This document shows positions 1-6,273 of a stretch of DNA of 7,747 nucleotides, piece by piece. This DNA is from Alphaproteobacteria bacterium (GTDB lineage Bacteria; Pseudomonadota; Alphaproteobacteria; DAOWDM01). Where the stretch lies: positions 1 through 7,747 of the forward strand of contig DAOWDM010000004.1 of NCBI GenBank assembly GCA_030639035.1, given 5' to 3'. The first letter of the stretch is position 1. Each line of letters starts with the position of its first letter. The notes under the pieces are model-generated. The model searched no databases and was not told where the DNA came from. It was given only the letters and a program-made list of their open reading frames with translations. A program made the position numbers and the translations under genes.

Positions 1-19
1 ATTTTTCATGATTAGCCAT
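1..19 (-). CDS. Start of an unidentified minus-strand gene (5' end only)
   Basis: An ATG at 19-17 on the minus strand opens a frame reading MANHEK before the window ends. A strong ribosome binding site, AAAGGAGA (34-27), lies 7 nt upstream, so this is very probably a real start. It lies 82 nt downstream of trxB on the same strand and could be its operon partner or have its own promoter. Ribosomal protein S20 often begins with MAN followed by a lysine/serine-rich stretch, so rpsT is one possibility, but six residues are far too few to identify a family. Confidence 0.6.
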
Positions 20-56
20 CTTACAATCTCCTTTATAAATTCACTAACTTAAATAC

Positions 57-85
57 AGCATACTCATTTGTTTCGTCTAATGCAA
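57..85 (-). promoter_or_regulatory. Weak candidate promoter for the left-edge gene
   Basis: On the minus strand TTGCAT (85-80) is followed after 17 nt by TATGCT (62-57), which matches TATAAT at four of six positions; the -35 matches TTGACA at only three. The placement between trxB and the next start is right and no clear terminator separates them. In AT-rich DNA a match this weak can occur by chance. Confidence 0.2.
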
Positions 86-101
86 GTTTTTTTTGCACAA
101 C

Positions 102-1040
102 CTAATTTTCCGCTAAAAACTTTTCGGCTTCTAGGGCTGCCATACAGCCTGTTCCTGCTGCGGTTACTGCTTGTTGGTAGATTTTGTCTTGTACGTCTCC
201 TGCAGCAAATATACCTTTTATGCTTGTTGCAGTGGTGTCTGGTTTGGTAATTACGTAGCCAGTTTCGTCCATATCAAGCTGGTTTTTAAAAATGCCTGTG
301 TTTGGTTTATGTCCGATTGCTACAAAGATTCCATCAACTGCTAGGTCGGTTTTTTTGCCCGTTTTGACATTTTTCAGTCTTATCCCAGTAACTCCAACAG
401 GTGGCTTCTCACCAAGAATTTCATCAGGAACATTATTCCATACAACATCGATTTTTGGATTTTCAAGCAGTCGTTTCTGCATGATTTTTTCTGCACGGAG
501 TTCATTTCTGCGGTGAACAAGCGTAACTTTTGAGGCGAGTCCTGCTAGATAAAGAGCTTCATCTACAGCAGCATTTCCTCCGCCGATTACGCAGACTTCT
601 TTATTGCGGAAGAAAAAGCCGTCGCAAGTGGCACAGGCTGAAACTCCAAGCCCTTTGTATTTTTCTTCGCTTTCAATTCCAAGCCATCTTGCAGATGCTC
701 CAGTAGCAATAATGACTGTATCGCTAGCATAAGAGTTGCCAGAATCACCTTTGCAAACAAAAGGTCGTTTTGAAAGATTAGCTTCAATGATTTCATCGTT
801 AATGATTTTTGCACCAACGTTTTTTGCCTGCTCTTCCATTTGTTCTGTCAGCCACATGCCGCCAACAGCTTTTGGAAAACCTGGGAAGTTTTCAATTTCT
901 GTAGTAACCGTAAGCTGTCCACCTAGCTGGCTTCCAGTAACCAGAACAGGCTCAAGCCCCGCCCTTGCTGCATATATCGCTGCAGTATAACCAGCAGGTC
1001 CTGAACCTATGATTAAGGCTTTTGTTTGTATATTCGGCAA
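102..1040 (-). CDS. trxB: Thioredoxin reductase (NADPH)
   Basis: A cytosolic flavoenzyme that passes electrons from NADPH through FAD and a redox disulfide to thioredoxin, maintaining protein thiols and supplying ribonucleotide reductase. The 312-residue length is normal for the low-molecular-weight bacterial type. Seen in order: an FAD-binding GSGPAG loop (residues 12-17), the active-site pair CATC (Cys136 and Cys139) followed by Asp140, a second dinucleotide loop GGGNAA (153-158) for NADPH, the HRR...R phosphate-recognition residues (His176, Arg177, Arg178, Arg182), and the C-terminal FAD motif GIFAAGDV (276-283). The start is TTG at 1040: it has a good ribosome binding site, it gives the usual short lead into the FAD loop, and the next in-frame Met is far inside the fold. 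The gene follows greA by 13 nt and is surely co-transcribed with it. All key residues are intact, so I expect a functional enzyme. Confidence 0.97.
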   Translation of the reverse strand: MPNIQTKALIIGSGPAGYTAAIYAARAGLEPVLVTGSQLGGQLTVTTEIENFPGFPKAVGGMWLTEQMEEQAKNVGAKIINDEIIEANLSKRPFVCKGDSGNSYASDTVIIATGASARWLGIESEEKYKGLGVSACATCDGFFFRNKEVCVIGGGNAAVDEALYLAGLASKVTLVHRRNELRAEKIMQKRLLENPKIDVVWNNVPDEILGEKPPVGVTGIRLKNVKTGKKTDLAVDGIFVAIGHKPNTGIFKNQLDMDETGYVITKPDTTATSIKGIFAAGDVQDKIYQQAVTAAGTGCMAALEAEKFLAEN

Positions 1041-1049
1041 TATAAATAA

Positions 1050-1055
1050 CTCCTT
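1050..1055 (-). promoter_or_regulatory. trxB ribosome binding site overlapping the greA stop codon
   Basis: The minus strand reads TAAGGAG, in which the greA stop TAA (1056-1054) shares its two A bases with the Shine-Dalgarno AAGGAG. A 9-nt spacer leads to the TTG start at 1040. This site decides the trxB start, since no ATG is available nearby. The overlap suggests that ribosomes finishing greA help load trxB, which may compensate for the weaker TTG codon; that coupling is inferred. Confidence 0.8.
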
Positions 1056-1527
1056 AGATATATTTCACATCAACAACTTCATAGGTTTTTACACCGCTTG
1101 GTGTGCTGACTTCGATGGAGTCTTCTATTTCTTTTCCTATTAAAGACCTGCCTATTGGAGATGTTAAAGAAATAAGCCCTTTTTTAATATTGGCTTCATG
1201 CTGTCCAACGATTTTATATTTTGATTCTTCGTCAGTGTCTTCGTCAGCTATTATTACAGTTGCTCCAAACCTGATTTTTGTGCCTGAGAACTGTGTTGGA
1301 TCAATTACTTGAGAGCGACTTAATAGGTCTTCTATGATTTTTACACGTCCTTCAATGAAGCTTTGTTTTTCACGTGCTGCATGATATTCAGCATTTTCAG
1401 ACAGGTCACCATGTTCTCTTGCTTCTGAAATTGCTTTTATAACGTTATGCCGTTCAACTCCTTTAAGCTGTCTTAGCTCGTTTTCGAGACTTAAATGACC
1501 AGCTGGTGTCATTGGGGCTCTTTGCAT
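1054..1527 (-). CDS. greA: Transcription elongation factor GreA
   Basis: GreA enters the secondary channel of backtracked RNA polymerase and stimulates cleavage of the transcript's 3' end so that elongation can resume. The 157 residues match the family length. The N-terminal coiled-coil hairpin (about 1-75) carries the tip motif GDLSENAEY (40-48) with the catalytic acidic residues Asp41 and Glu44. The C-terminal FKBP-like domain (about 80-157) contains the family signature around FGATVIIADEDTDEE and the segment SLTSPIGRSLIGKE (120-133). The ATG at 1527 is preceded by GGAG with an 8-nt spacer, and MQRAPMTPAG aligns with the MQxxPMT start typical of GreA, so the inner Met6 is not preferred. It is first gene of a greA-trxB operon and diverges from yqeY. 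In many alphaproteobacteria, from memory, greA follows carA-carB; those genes are not here. Confidence 0.97.
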   Translation of the reverse strand: MQRAPMTPAGHLSLENELRQLKGVERHNVIKAISEAREHGDLSENAEYHAAREKQSFIEGRVKIIEDLLSRSQVIDPTQFSGTKIRFGATVIIADEDTDEESKYKIVGQHEANIKKGLISLTSPIGRSLIGKEIEDSIEVSTPSGVKTYEVVDVKYI

Positions 1528-1570
1528 TAGCTACACTCCAAACATTTTCTAAATTACTAAAAGACTAAAC

Positions 1571-1600
1571 AGGATAAGCCATGCAACCATACAATTTCAA
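1571..1600 (-). promoter_or_regulatory. Candidate promoter of the greA-trxB operon
   Basis: On the minus strand TTGAAA (1600-1595, five of six to TTGACA) is followed after 18 nt by TATCCT (1576-1571, four of six to TATAAT). This would start transcription near 1564, leaving a leader of about 37 nt before the greA ATG. It is the best-scoring pair I found by eye on this strand of the divergent region; not verified. Confidence 0.4.
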
Positions 1601-1617
1601 GATATCATTTCAAACCT

Positions 1618-1646
1618 TTGCTATTTTTAGATAAATGTTTTATCTT
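1618..1646 (+). promoter_or_regulatory. Candidate promoter of yqeY-dnaG
   Basis: TTGCTA (1618-1623) and TATCTT (1641-1646) lie 17 nt apart and match the -35 and -10 consensus at four of six positions each. Initiation would fall around 1653, giving a leader of about 27 nt that includes the yqeY ribosome binding site. The -10 overlaps the right arm of the inverted repeat at 1629-1645, so a binding protein there could block RNA polymerase. The alternative TAATAAT at 1656-1662 lacks a matching -35. Confidence 0.35.
1629..1645. repeat. Perfect 7-bp inverted repeat in the divergent control region
   Basis: AGATAAA (1629-1635) and TTTATCT (1639-1645) are exact reverse complements around a 3-nt centre TGT. 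The 17-bp element sits between divergent greA and yqeY, on the spacer and -10 of the yqeY promoter candidate. It could be an operator for a dimeric regulator. An RNA hairpin is less likely, because the element lies upstream of the predicted start site. Its AT-rich composition makes chance possible. Confidence 0.4.
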
Positions 1647-1679
1647 TTGTCGCTCTAATAATTTTTTAAGGAACTTAAA

Positions 1680-2135
1680 ATGCTGCGACAGAAACTAAAT
1701 GATGCTCTAAAAACAGCTATGCGTGAGAAAAACAAGCTTGTAGTTTCAACATTGCGTCTGATTCTTGCGGCAGTTAAAGACCGTGATATTGCTGCAAGAA
1801 GTGAAGATAACGACAGCGGAATCAGTGAAACAGAACTCTTGAAGCTTCTTCAGGGCATGGTTAAACAGCGTCGTGAAAGTGCTGCTGTTTATGAAAAAGG
1901 CGACCGAGCCGAGTTAGCAGAAAAAGAACTCGCTGAAATTGAAATTATTCATCAGTTTTTACCAAAGCAGATTGATGGAAAAGAAATGGAAGCCATTGTT
2001 GAAAAAATCATTGCTGATGCAGGTGCTGAAAAACTAAAAGATATGGGGCGTGTTATGTCGTCTTTGCGGGAGCAGTATTTGGGTCAGATGGATTTTGGCA
2101 AAGCTTCAGCTATTATAAAAAGCAAACTTTCATAA
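1680..2135 (+). CDS. yqeY: GatB/YqeY domain-containing protein
   Basis: A small stand-alone relative of the C-terminal tail domain of GatB, the tRNA-binding part of the Asp/Glu-tRNA amidotransferase. Its own cellular role is not established; a tRNA-related function is usually supposed. The 151 residues are typical. Features seen: an N-terminal helical segment (LRQKLNDALKTAMREKN, then TLRLILAAVKDRDI, residues 24-37), the family core with MVKQRRESAAVYEKGDR, the segment IEIIHQFLPKQ, and a closing helix rich in Lys/Ser. It is not a full GatB, since the catalytic cradle domain is absent. The ATG at 1680 has AAGGAA (1668-1673) 6 nt upstream. It is the first gene of the plus-strand unit, and its stop lies only 4 nt before dnaG, a very common pairing in bacteria. 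Confidence 0.93.
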   Translation: MLRQKLNDALKTAMREKNKLVVSTLRLILAAVKDRDIAARSEDNDSGISETELLKLLQGMVKQRRESAAVYEKGDRAELAEKELAEIEIIHQFLPKQIDGKEMEAIVEKIIADAGAEKLKDMGRVMSSLREQYLGQMDFGKASAIIKSKLS

Positions 2136-2139
2136 AACC

Positions 2140-3948
2140 ATGGCTTTTCCTCCGCGTTTCCTAGATGAAATCAGAGCCAGAGTTTCTTTGGCAGGTGTGA
2201 TTTCAAAACATCTTAAGCTTACGCGGAAAGGGCGTGAATATACTGGTCTATGCCCATTTCACAACGAAAAAACACCGTCATTTACTGTAAATGAAGCAAA
2301 AGGTTTCTATCATTGCTTTGGTTGCGGAGCTCACGGCAGTATTTTTGACTTTGAAATAAATATCAATAATCTGTCTTTTCTTGAAGCTGTTGAAAAACTG
2401 GCTTCAGAGGCAGGTCTTGAGATGCCTGAAAGCACTCCAGAACAAATTGCCCGAACAAAAGAACAGGCGACTCTTTATGATGTAACAGAAAAAGCCTGCT
2501 TGTTTTTTGAAAAACAACTGCGGCTTCCAGTCGGGCGTTCTGCTATGGATTACCTAAAAAAACGGGGACTCGATGAAAAAACGATTTCTCATTTTAGGTT
2601 AGGTTATGCTCCAGCAGGAAATGCTTTAAGAACAGAGCTTTTACGTGAAAATATTGAACAGGAACGTATGGCATCTGCTGGATTGATAAGTATTCGTGAT
2701 GACGGAAGGACTCCATATGATTACTTTCGCAACCGAATAATTTTTCCGATTACAGATAGAAAAAATCGAGTAATTGCTTTCGGCGGAAGAGTCATGGGTG
2801 ATGGGCAGCCCAAATATCTAAACTCTCCAGAGACTCCTGTTTTCAGCAAAGGTCATGTGCTTTATGGGTTGTCTCAGGCAAGAAAATCTGCGTTTGAAAA
2901 ACAGGAAATTATAGTTACAGAAGGCTACATGGACGTAATTGCTTTAAATTCAGCAGGTTATGAAAATTGTGTAGCTCCTTTGGGAACAGCTTTAACAGAA
3001 TCACAGATGCAGGAATTATGGCGGATTTCTCCAGAGCCTATACTTTGCTTTGACGGGGATAACGCAGGAAGGCGAGCCGCATTAAGAGCCGCCGACAGAG
3101 CGTTGCCTATATTAAAACCAGGCATTTCCTTTCGTTTTGCAATATTGCCTCATGGGAGCGACCCTGATGATTTTATTCATACAGAAGGCTCGGCTGCTTT
3201 TGGTGATTTGCTAAGGGCGGCAGCTCCTCTTTCTGATGTAGTATGGAAAAAACTGCTCAGCGGACCTAAGGTAGACACTCCTGAAAGACGTGATGCTCTT
3301 GAAAAAGGCATTAACGATGCTGTGTCTGATAGTGGAGACAGTATAACTAAACAATATTACCGCAGGGATTTGCGAGACCGTTTGTGGCAAATGTTTTCAT
3401 CAAAACGTAGAAATACGCAAACGACTCGTAATAAAAAATATTGGAATAAAGAAGATTCTGTATCTTCTGTAGTTCCCGCAATCTTTCCTAGAAAAGACGA
3501 AGGGAAAAAGCTTCTTGCGTGCATTATTTGTTGTCCAGAGGTTTCTGGAAACTGGCTTGAAGATTATGCTCGCTTAAGATTCGATAACCCTGTGTTTGAT
3601 AAAATAGCAGAGGCTTTGATAAACGAACTTGTTGATAATCCCGACCATTCGTTTCAAACTCTTTATAATGCTATACATACGGCGGGGCATAACAAAGCTC
3701 TTGATAAGCTAAAAACGCATATTGAAATTATTGAACAAAAAAACTTGTCTTTAGATGATGCCAATAGTGAACTTGAAGCACTTGTAACAGGCTTGCAGGA
3801 AACGGCTTTATCAAAAGAAATAAATGAGATTTCCAAAGCAATGGAAACCGAGAAAGACACAGAAGCATTTGAAGGTATGTGGAAACATCTTCAAATACTT
3901 AGAGAAGAACGGATAAAAATGCGAGAAAAACACGAAGAAGGAATATAA
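2140..3948 (+). CDS. dnaG: DNA primase
   Basis: Makes the short RNA primers for lagging-strand and restart synthesis at the replication fork, normally working with the DnaB helicase. The length is 602 residues, within the usual range. The N-terminal zinc-binding domain shows Cys38, His41 (CPFH), Cys59 and Cys62 (CFGC). The catalytic core follows, with RNRIIFPI (198-205), FGGRV (214-218) and KYLNSPET (225-232). The TOPRIM metal site is intact: VTEGYMDV with Glu261, CFDGDNAGRRAA with Asp305 and Asp307, and DPDD (341-344). The C-terminal third (about 430-602) is poorly conserved and should be the helicase-binding part. The ATG at 2140 is 4 nt after the yqeY stop and has no recognisable Shine-Dalgarno sequence, so translation probably depends on ribosomes arriving from yqeY. 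MAFPPRFLDEIRARVSL matches the usual DnaG N-terminus, which supports this start. Confidence 0.98.
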   Translation: MAFPPRFLDEIRARVSLAGVISKHLKLTRKGREYTGLCPFHNEKTPSFTVNEAKGFYHCFGCGAHGSIFDFEININNLSFLEAVEKLASEAGLEMPESTPEQIARTKEQATLYDVTEKACLFFEKQLRLPVGRSAMDYLKKRGLDEKTISHFRLGYAPAGNALRTELLRENIEQERMASAGLISIRDDGRTPYDYFRNRIIFPITDRKNRVIAFGGRVMGDGQPKYLNSPETPVFSKGHVLYGLSQARKSAFEKQEIIVTEGYMDVIALNSAGYENCVAPLGTALTESQMQELWRISPEPILCFDGDNAGRRAALRAADRALPILKPGISFRFAILPHGSDPDDFIHTEGSAAFGDLLRAAAPLSDVVWKKLLSGPKVDTPERRDALEKGINDAVSDSGDSITKQYYRRDLRDRLWQMFSSKRRNTQTTRNKKYWNKEDSVSSVVPAIFPRKDEGKKLLACIICCPEVSGNWLEDYARLRFDNPVFDKIAEALINELVDNPDHSFQTLYNAIHTAGHNKALDKLKTHIEIIEQKNLSLDDANSELEALVTGLQETALSKEINEISKAMETEKDTEAFEGMWKHLQILREERIKMREKHEEGI

Positions 3949-3974
3949 AAAAACCTTTATTTCTAAGTGAGATA

Positions 3975-4002
3975 TTGACAACTACCACTAAAAACGTGTA
4001 AA
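3975..4002 (+). promoter_or_regulatory. Candidate rpoD promoter
   Basis: A perfect TTGACA (3975-3980) is followed after 16 nt by TGTAAA (3997-4002, four of six to TATAAT). It lies 27 nt after the dnaG stop and 112 nt before the rpoD ATG. This would give rpoD its own transcript with a leader of about 105 nt, in addition to read-through from yqeY-dnaG, as no clear terminator follows dnaG. TATTAT at 4059-4064 is another possible -10, but I see no good -35 for it. In alphaproteobacteria the -35 is usually the better conserved box, which favours this site. Confidence 0.45.
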
Positions 4003-4010
4003 GGAACACG
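3995..4010. repeat. 5-bp inverted repeat over the rpoD promoter -10
   Basis: CGTGT (3995-3999) and ACACG (4006-4010) are exact reverse complements around AAAGGA. The element covers the candidate -10 box and the expected transcription start, a place where an operator would act. Five base pairs is short, so this is suggestive only. Confidence 0.3.
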
Positions 4011-4100
4011 ATTCACTATTATTGCTTAATGGTCAGTATCAGCTCAAATTTTTAAGCGTATTATATAGCAATTGACTTGCGTAGGACTTGATTTTAATAA

Positions 4101-4107
4101 AAGGAAG
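4101..4107 (+). promoter_or_regulatory. rpoD ribosome binding site (decides the start)
   Basis: AAGGAAG lies 7 nt before the ATG at 4115. The frame is open further upstream to a TTG at 4088, but that TTG has no Shine-Dalgarno sequence before it, and this AAGGAAG would then fall inside the coding sequence. The ATG is therefore preferred. Confidence 0.85.
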
Positions 4108-4114
4108 ACTCCAC

Positions 4115-6217
4115 ATGACGGCAAAAGCTTCAACAACCGCTGATGTTTCCAAGAAACAAGGAGAGGCTTCTGAATGTCCTGTTATTGATACGTTAAGTGC
4201 ATCTGTTAAAAAGCTTATCGCTAAGGGTAAAGAGCAAGGGTACATCACTTATGATGAACTGAACAAAGCTTTGCCTGACGATAAAGCTTCATCTGAGCAA
4301 ATAGAAGACGTTATGTCTATGCTTTCTGAAATAGGTCTTAATCTTATTGAGAATGAAGAAGCTGAAGATGTTGCTGCAGGGGCCTCTGTTGAAAAAGAAA
4401 AAAAAGACGCTAAAGGCAATGTTTTAGACGACGCTGGCAAAACTGATGACCCAGTACGCATGTATCTTCGTGAAATGGGGGCTGTAGAGCTTCTTTCCAG
4501 AGAAGGTGAGATAGCAATAGCAAAACGCATAGAAGCTGGTCGTAGCGTCATGATTGGCGGTTTATGCGAAAGCCCTATGACAATGAAAGCTCTCATTGCT
4601 TGGCATGATGCTTTGGTTGAAGAAAAAATGCTCCTGCGTGATATTGTTGATCTCGATGCCATGTATGTTGGAGAGCTAAGTCAAGAACAGCTTGATCAAG
4701 CTGAAAAAAAACGAAAAAAAGCAGACGAAGAGCTAAAGCTGGTAGAAAAAGAACTTAATGAAAACGGCAGTGATGTTGATGAGTCTGCTGATGTCGTTGA
4801 TGAAGATGAGCTAATTGAAACAGAAAATGTTCTTGAAGACGAAGAACAATTAGAAGAAAAAGAAGATGAAGCTGAAGCTGAAAAAAACGAAGAAGAAGAA
4901 GAAGAAGATGATGATGATGATGGTTTAGATAAAGAAGAAGCTCCTTCAATATCTTTGGCTGCAATGGAACAGGCTCTGATGCCGACTGTGCTGGAGACAT
5001 TCGAAAAAATTGCCACAACGTATGAAAAGCTAAAAGTTCTTCAGGAACAAAGAATCGTTGTTTTTAGTGAAGGCAACAAACCAACCGCAGTTTTTGAAAG
5101 AAAGTATGAAAAGATTCGTAAGAAATTAGTTGTCCTTATGAATGGTGTACAGCTTAACAATTCGCGTATTGAACAACTTATCGAAAACATGCACGAAAAC
5201 AACCGCCACCTTATGGCTCTTGAAGGCAAGCTTTTGCGTTTAGCAGTATCATGTAAAATCAAACACGAGGATTTTCTTAAAACCTATCATGGTGCTGAAA
5301 TCGATACAGGCTGGTTCAAGCAAGTTTCTTCACGTTCAGCAAAAGCATGGAAGCTGTTTACTACAAAGCATGAAAAAGACATCAGGGCAATCCGCTTATC
5401 TATAGCTAAAATGGCTAAGGAAGTCGGCATGCCTATCGCAGAATATAGGCGTGTAGTAAAAACGATACAAAAAGGTGAACGTGAAGCTGGAATGGCTAAA
5501 AAAGAAATGATTAAGGCAAATCTTCGTCTGGTTATTTCCATTGCTAAAAAATATACGAATCGAGGCTTGCAGTTTCTTGACCTTATTCAAGAAGGCAATA
5601 TCGGGCTAATGAAAGCCGTTGATAAGTTTGAGTATCGCCGAGGTTATAAATTCTCAACTTATGCTACATGGTGGATTCGTCAGGCTATTACCCGCTCGAT
5701 AGCAGATCAGGCAAGGACTATCCGAATCCCAGTTCATATGATTGAGACTATTAACAAACTAGTCCGCACTTCACGTCAAATGCTACATGAAATTGGCAGA
5801 GAACCTACACCTGAAGAGCTTTCTAAAAAACTTTCTATGCCATTGGATAAAGTTCGTAAAGTGCTGAAAATTGCCAAAGAGCCTATAAGTCTTGAAACTC
5901 CTGTAGGTGATGAAGACGACAGCTACCTTGGCGATTTCATAGAAGACAAGGGGGCTGTTCAGCCACTAGACGTAGCTATTCAGTCAAACTTGCGTGAAAC
6001 TTGTACTCGTGTTCTGGCGAGTCTTACAGCACGTGAAGAGCGTGTACTGCGTATGCGTTTCGGTATAGGCATGAACACTGACCATACCTTAGAAGAGGTT
6101 GGACAACAGTTTTCTGTTACTCGTGAACGTATTCGTCAGATAGAAGCAAAGGCTTTACGAAAACTAAAACACCCAAGTCGTTCAAGAAAATTAAGAAGTT
6201 TTCTTGATAGGACTTGA
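4115..6217 (+). CDS. rpoD: RNA polymerase primary sigma factor RpoD (sigma-70)
   Basis: The housekeeping sigma factor that directs RNA polymerase to -35/-10 promoters. With the ATG at 4115 it has 700 residues; an upstream TTG (4088) would add nine and is less likely. Region 1.1 spans about 24-85. Region 1.2 is at DDPVRMYLREMGAVELLSRE (111-130). A long non-conserved region (about 141-455) follows, with a charged, probably coiled-coil stretch (about 187-216) and a very acidic segment (about 219-276). Regions 2.1-2.4 run from AKKEMIKANLRLVISIAKKY (461-480) through the -10-melting and recognition segment YKFSTYATWWIRQAITRSIA (511-530). Region 3 includes GREPTPEELS (561-570). Region 4 ends with the -35-binding helix-turn-helix TLEEVGQQFSVTRERIRQIE (658-677). 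The conserved C-terminal half is close to E. coli sigma-70. The extra length relative to E. coli (613 residues) lies N-terminal of region 2, as is common in alphaproteobacteria. The sequence is intact and surely functional. Confidence 0.98.
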   Translation: MTAKASTTADVSKKQGEASECPVIDTLSASVKKLIAKGKEQGYITYDELNKALPDDKASSEQIEDVMSMLSEIGLNLIENEEAEDVAAGASVEKEKKDAKGNVLDDAGKTDDPVRMYLREMGAVELLSREGEIAIAKRIEAGRSVMIGGLCESPMTMKALIAWHDALVEEKMLLRDIVDLDAMYVGELSQEQLDQAEKKRKKADEELKLVEKELNENGSDVDESADVVDEDELIETENVLEDEEQLEEKEDEAEAEKNEEEEEEDDDDDGLDKEEAPSISLAAMEQALMPTVLETFEKIATTYEKLKVLQEQRIVVFSEGNKPTAVFERKYEKIRKKLVVLMNGVQLNNSRIEQLIENMHENNRHLMALEGKLLRLAVSCKIKHEDFLKTYHGAEIDTGWFKQVSSRSAKAWKLFTTKHEKDIRAIRLSIAKMAKEVGMPIAEYRRVVKTIQKGEREAGMAKKEMIKANLRLVISIAKKYTNRGLQFLDLIQEGNIGLMKAVDKFEYRRGYKFSTYATWWIRQAITRSIADQARTIRIPVHMIETINKLVRTSRQMLHEIGREPTPEELSKKLSMPLDKVRKVLKIAKEPISLETPVGDEDDSYLGDFIEDKGAVQPLDVAIQSNLRETCTRVLASLTAREERVLRMRFGIGMNTDHTLEEVGQQFSVTRERIRQIEAKALRKLKHPSRSRKLRSFLDRT
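4889..4921 (+). repeat. Trinucleotide microsatellite (GAA)6(GAT)5 inside rpoD
   Basis: Six GAA codons followed directly by five GAT codons encode eleven consecutive acidic residues (Glu259-Asp269) in the non-conserved region of RpoD. Further GAA/GAT-rich sequence surrounds it. The repeat unit is in frame, so slippage would change the length of the acidic tract without a frameshift. Confidence 0.9.
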
Positions 6218-6230
6218 TAATTAAAATAAA

Positions 6231-6258
6231 TTGCCTTATTTCTTATGTGCAGTGTAAA
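6231..6258 (+). promoter_or_regulatory. Weak candidate promoter for the tRNA-ettA unit
   Basis: TTGCCT (6231-6236) and TGTAAA (6253-6258) lie 16 nt apart, the same spacing and the same -10 hexamer as the candidate in front of rpoD. Transcription would begin near 6265, about 20 nt before the mature tRNA. The tRNA could equally be processed from the rpoD transcript. Confidence 0.3.
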
Positions 6259-6266
6259 TTGCACTG
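6250..6266 (+). other. Hairpin between rpoD and the tRNA
   Basis: CAGTGTA (6250-6256) can pair with TGCACTG (6260-6266) around the loop AAT, giving a 7-bp stem with one U-G pair. A uridine run appears only 11 nt later (6278-6282), so it is not a classical intrinsic terminator. It might be a weak or attenuating terminator, an RNA processing or 3'-end stabilising structure for the rpoD message, or an operator-like palindrome in DNA. Confidence 0.45.
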
Positions 6267-6273
6267 GCAAAAT

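Noticed and set aside
81..97. TGCAA/TTGCA inverted repeat as a trxB terminator
   Set aside because: Only five mostly weak base pairs, and on the minus strand it is not followed by a uridine run, so it does not look like an intrinsic terminator.
4029..4055. Short leader peptide frame (ATG plus seven codons and TAA) in the rpoD leader
   Set aside because: No ribosome binding site at a workable distance, no run of regulatory codons, and no attenuator-like pair of hairpins after it.
4088..4114. TTG at 4088 as the rpoD start
   Set aside because: It has no ribosome binding site, while the ATG at 4115 has AAGGAAG at ideal spacing; the nine added residues match no expected sigma-70 sequence.
4696..5018. 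Minus-strand open frames rich in Ser or His/Leu opposite rpoD
   Set aside because: They are the antisense readings of the GAA/GAT-rich acidic segment of rpoD. The low-complexity runs come from the codon repeats, there is no ribosome binding site, and rpoD is clearly the coding strand.
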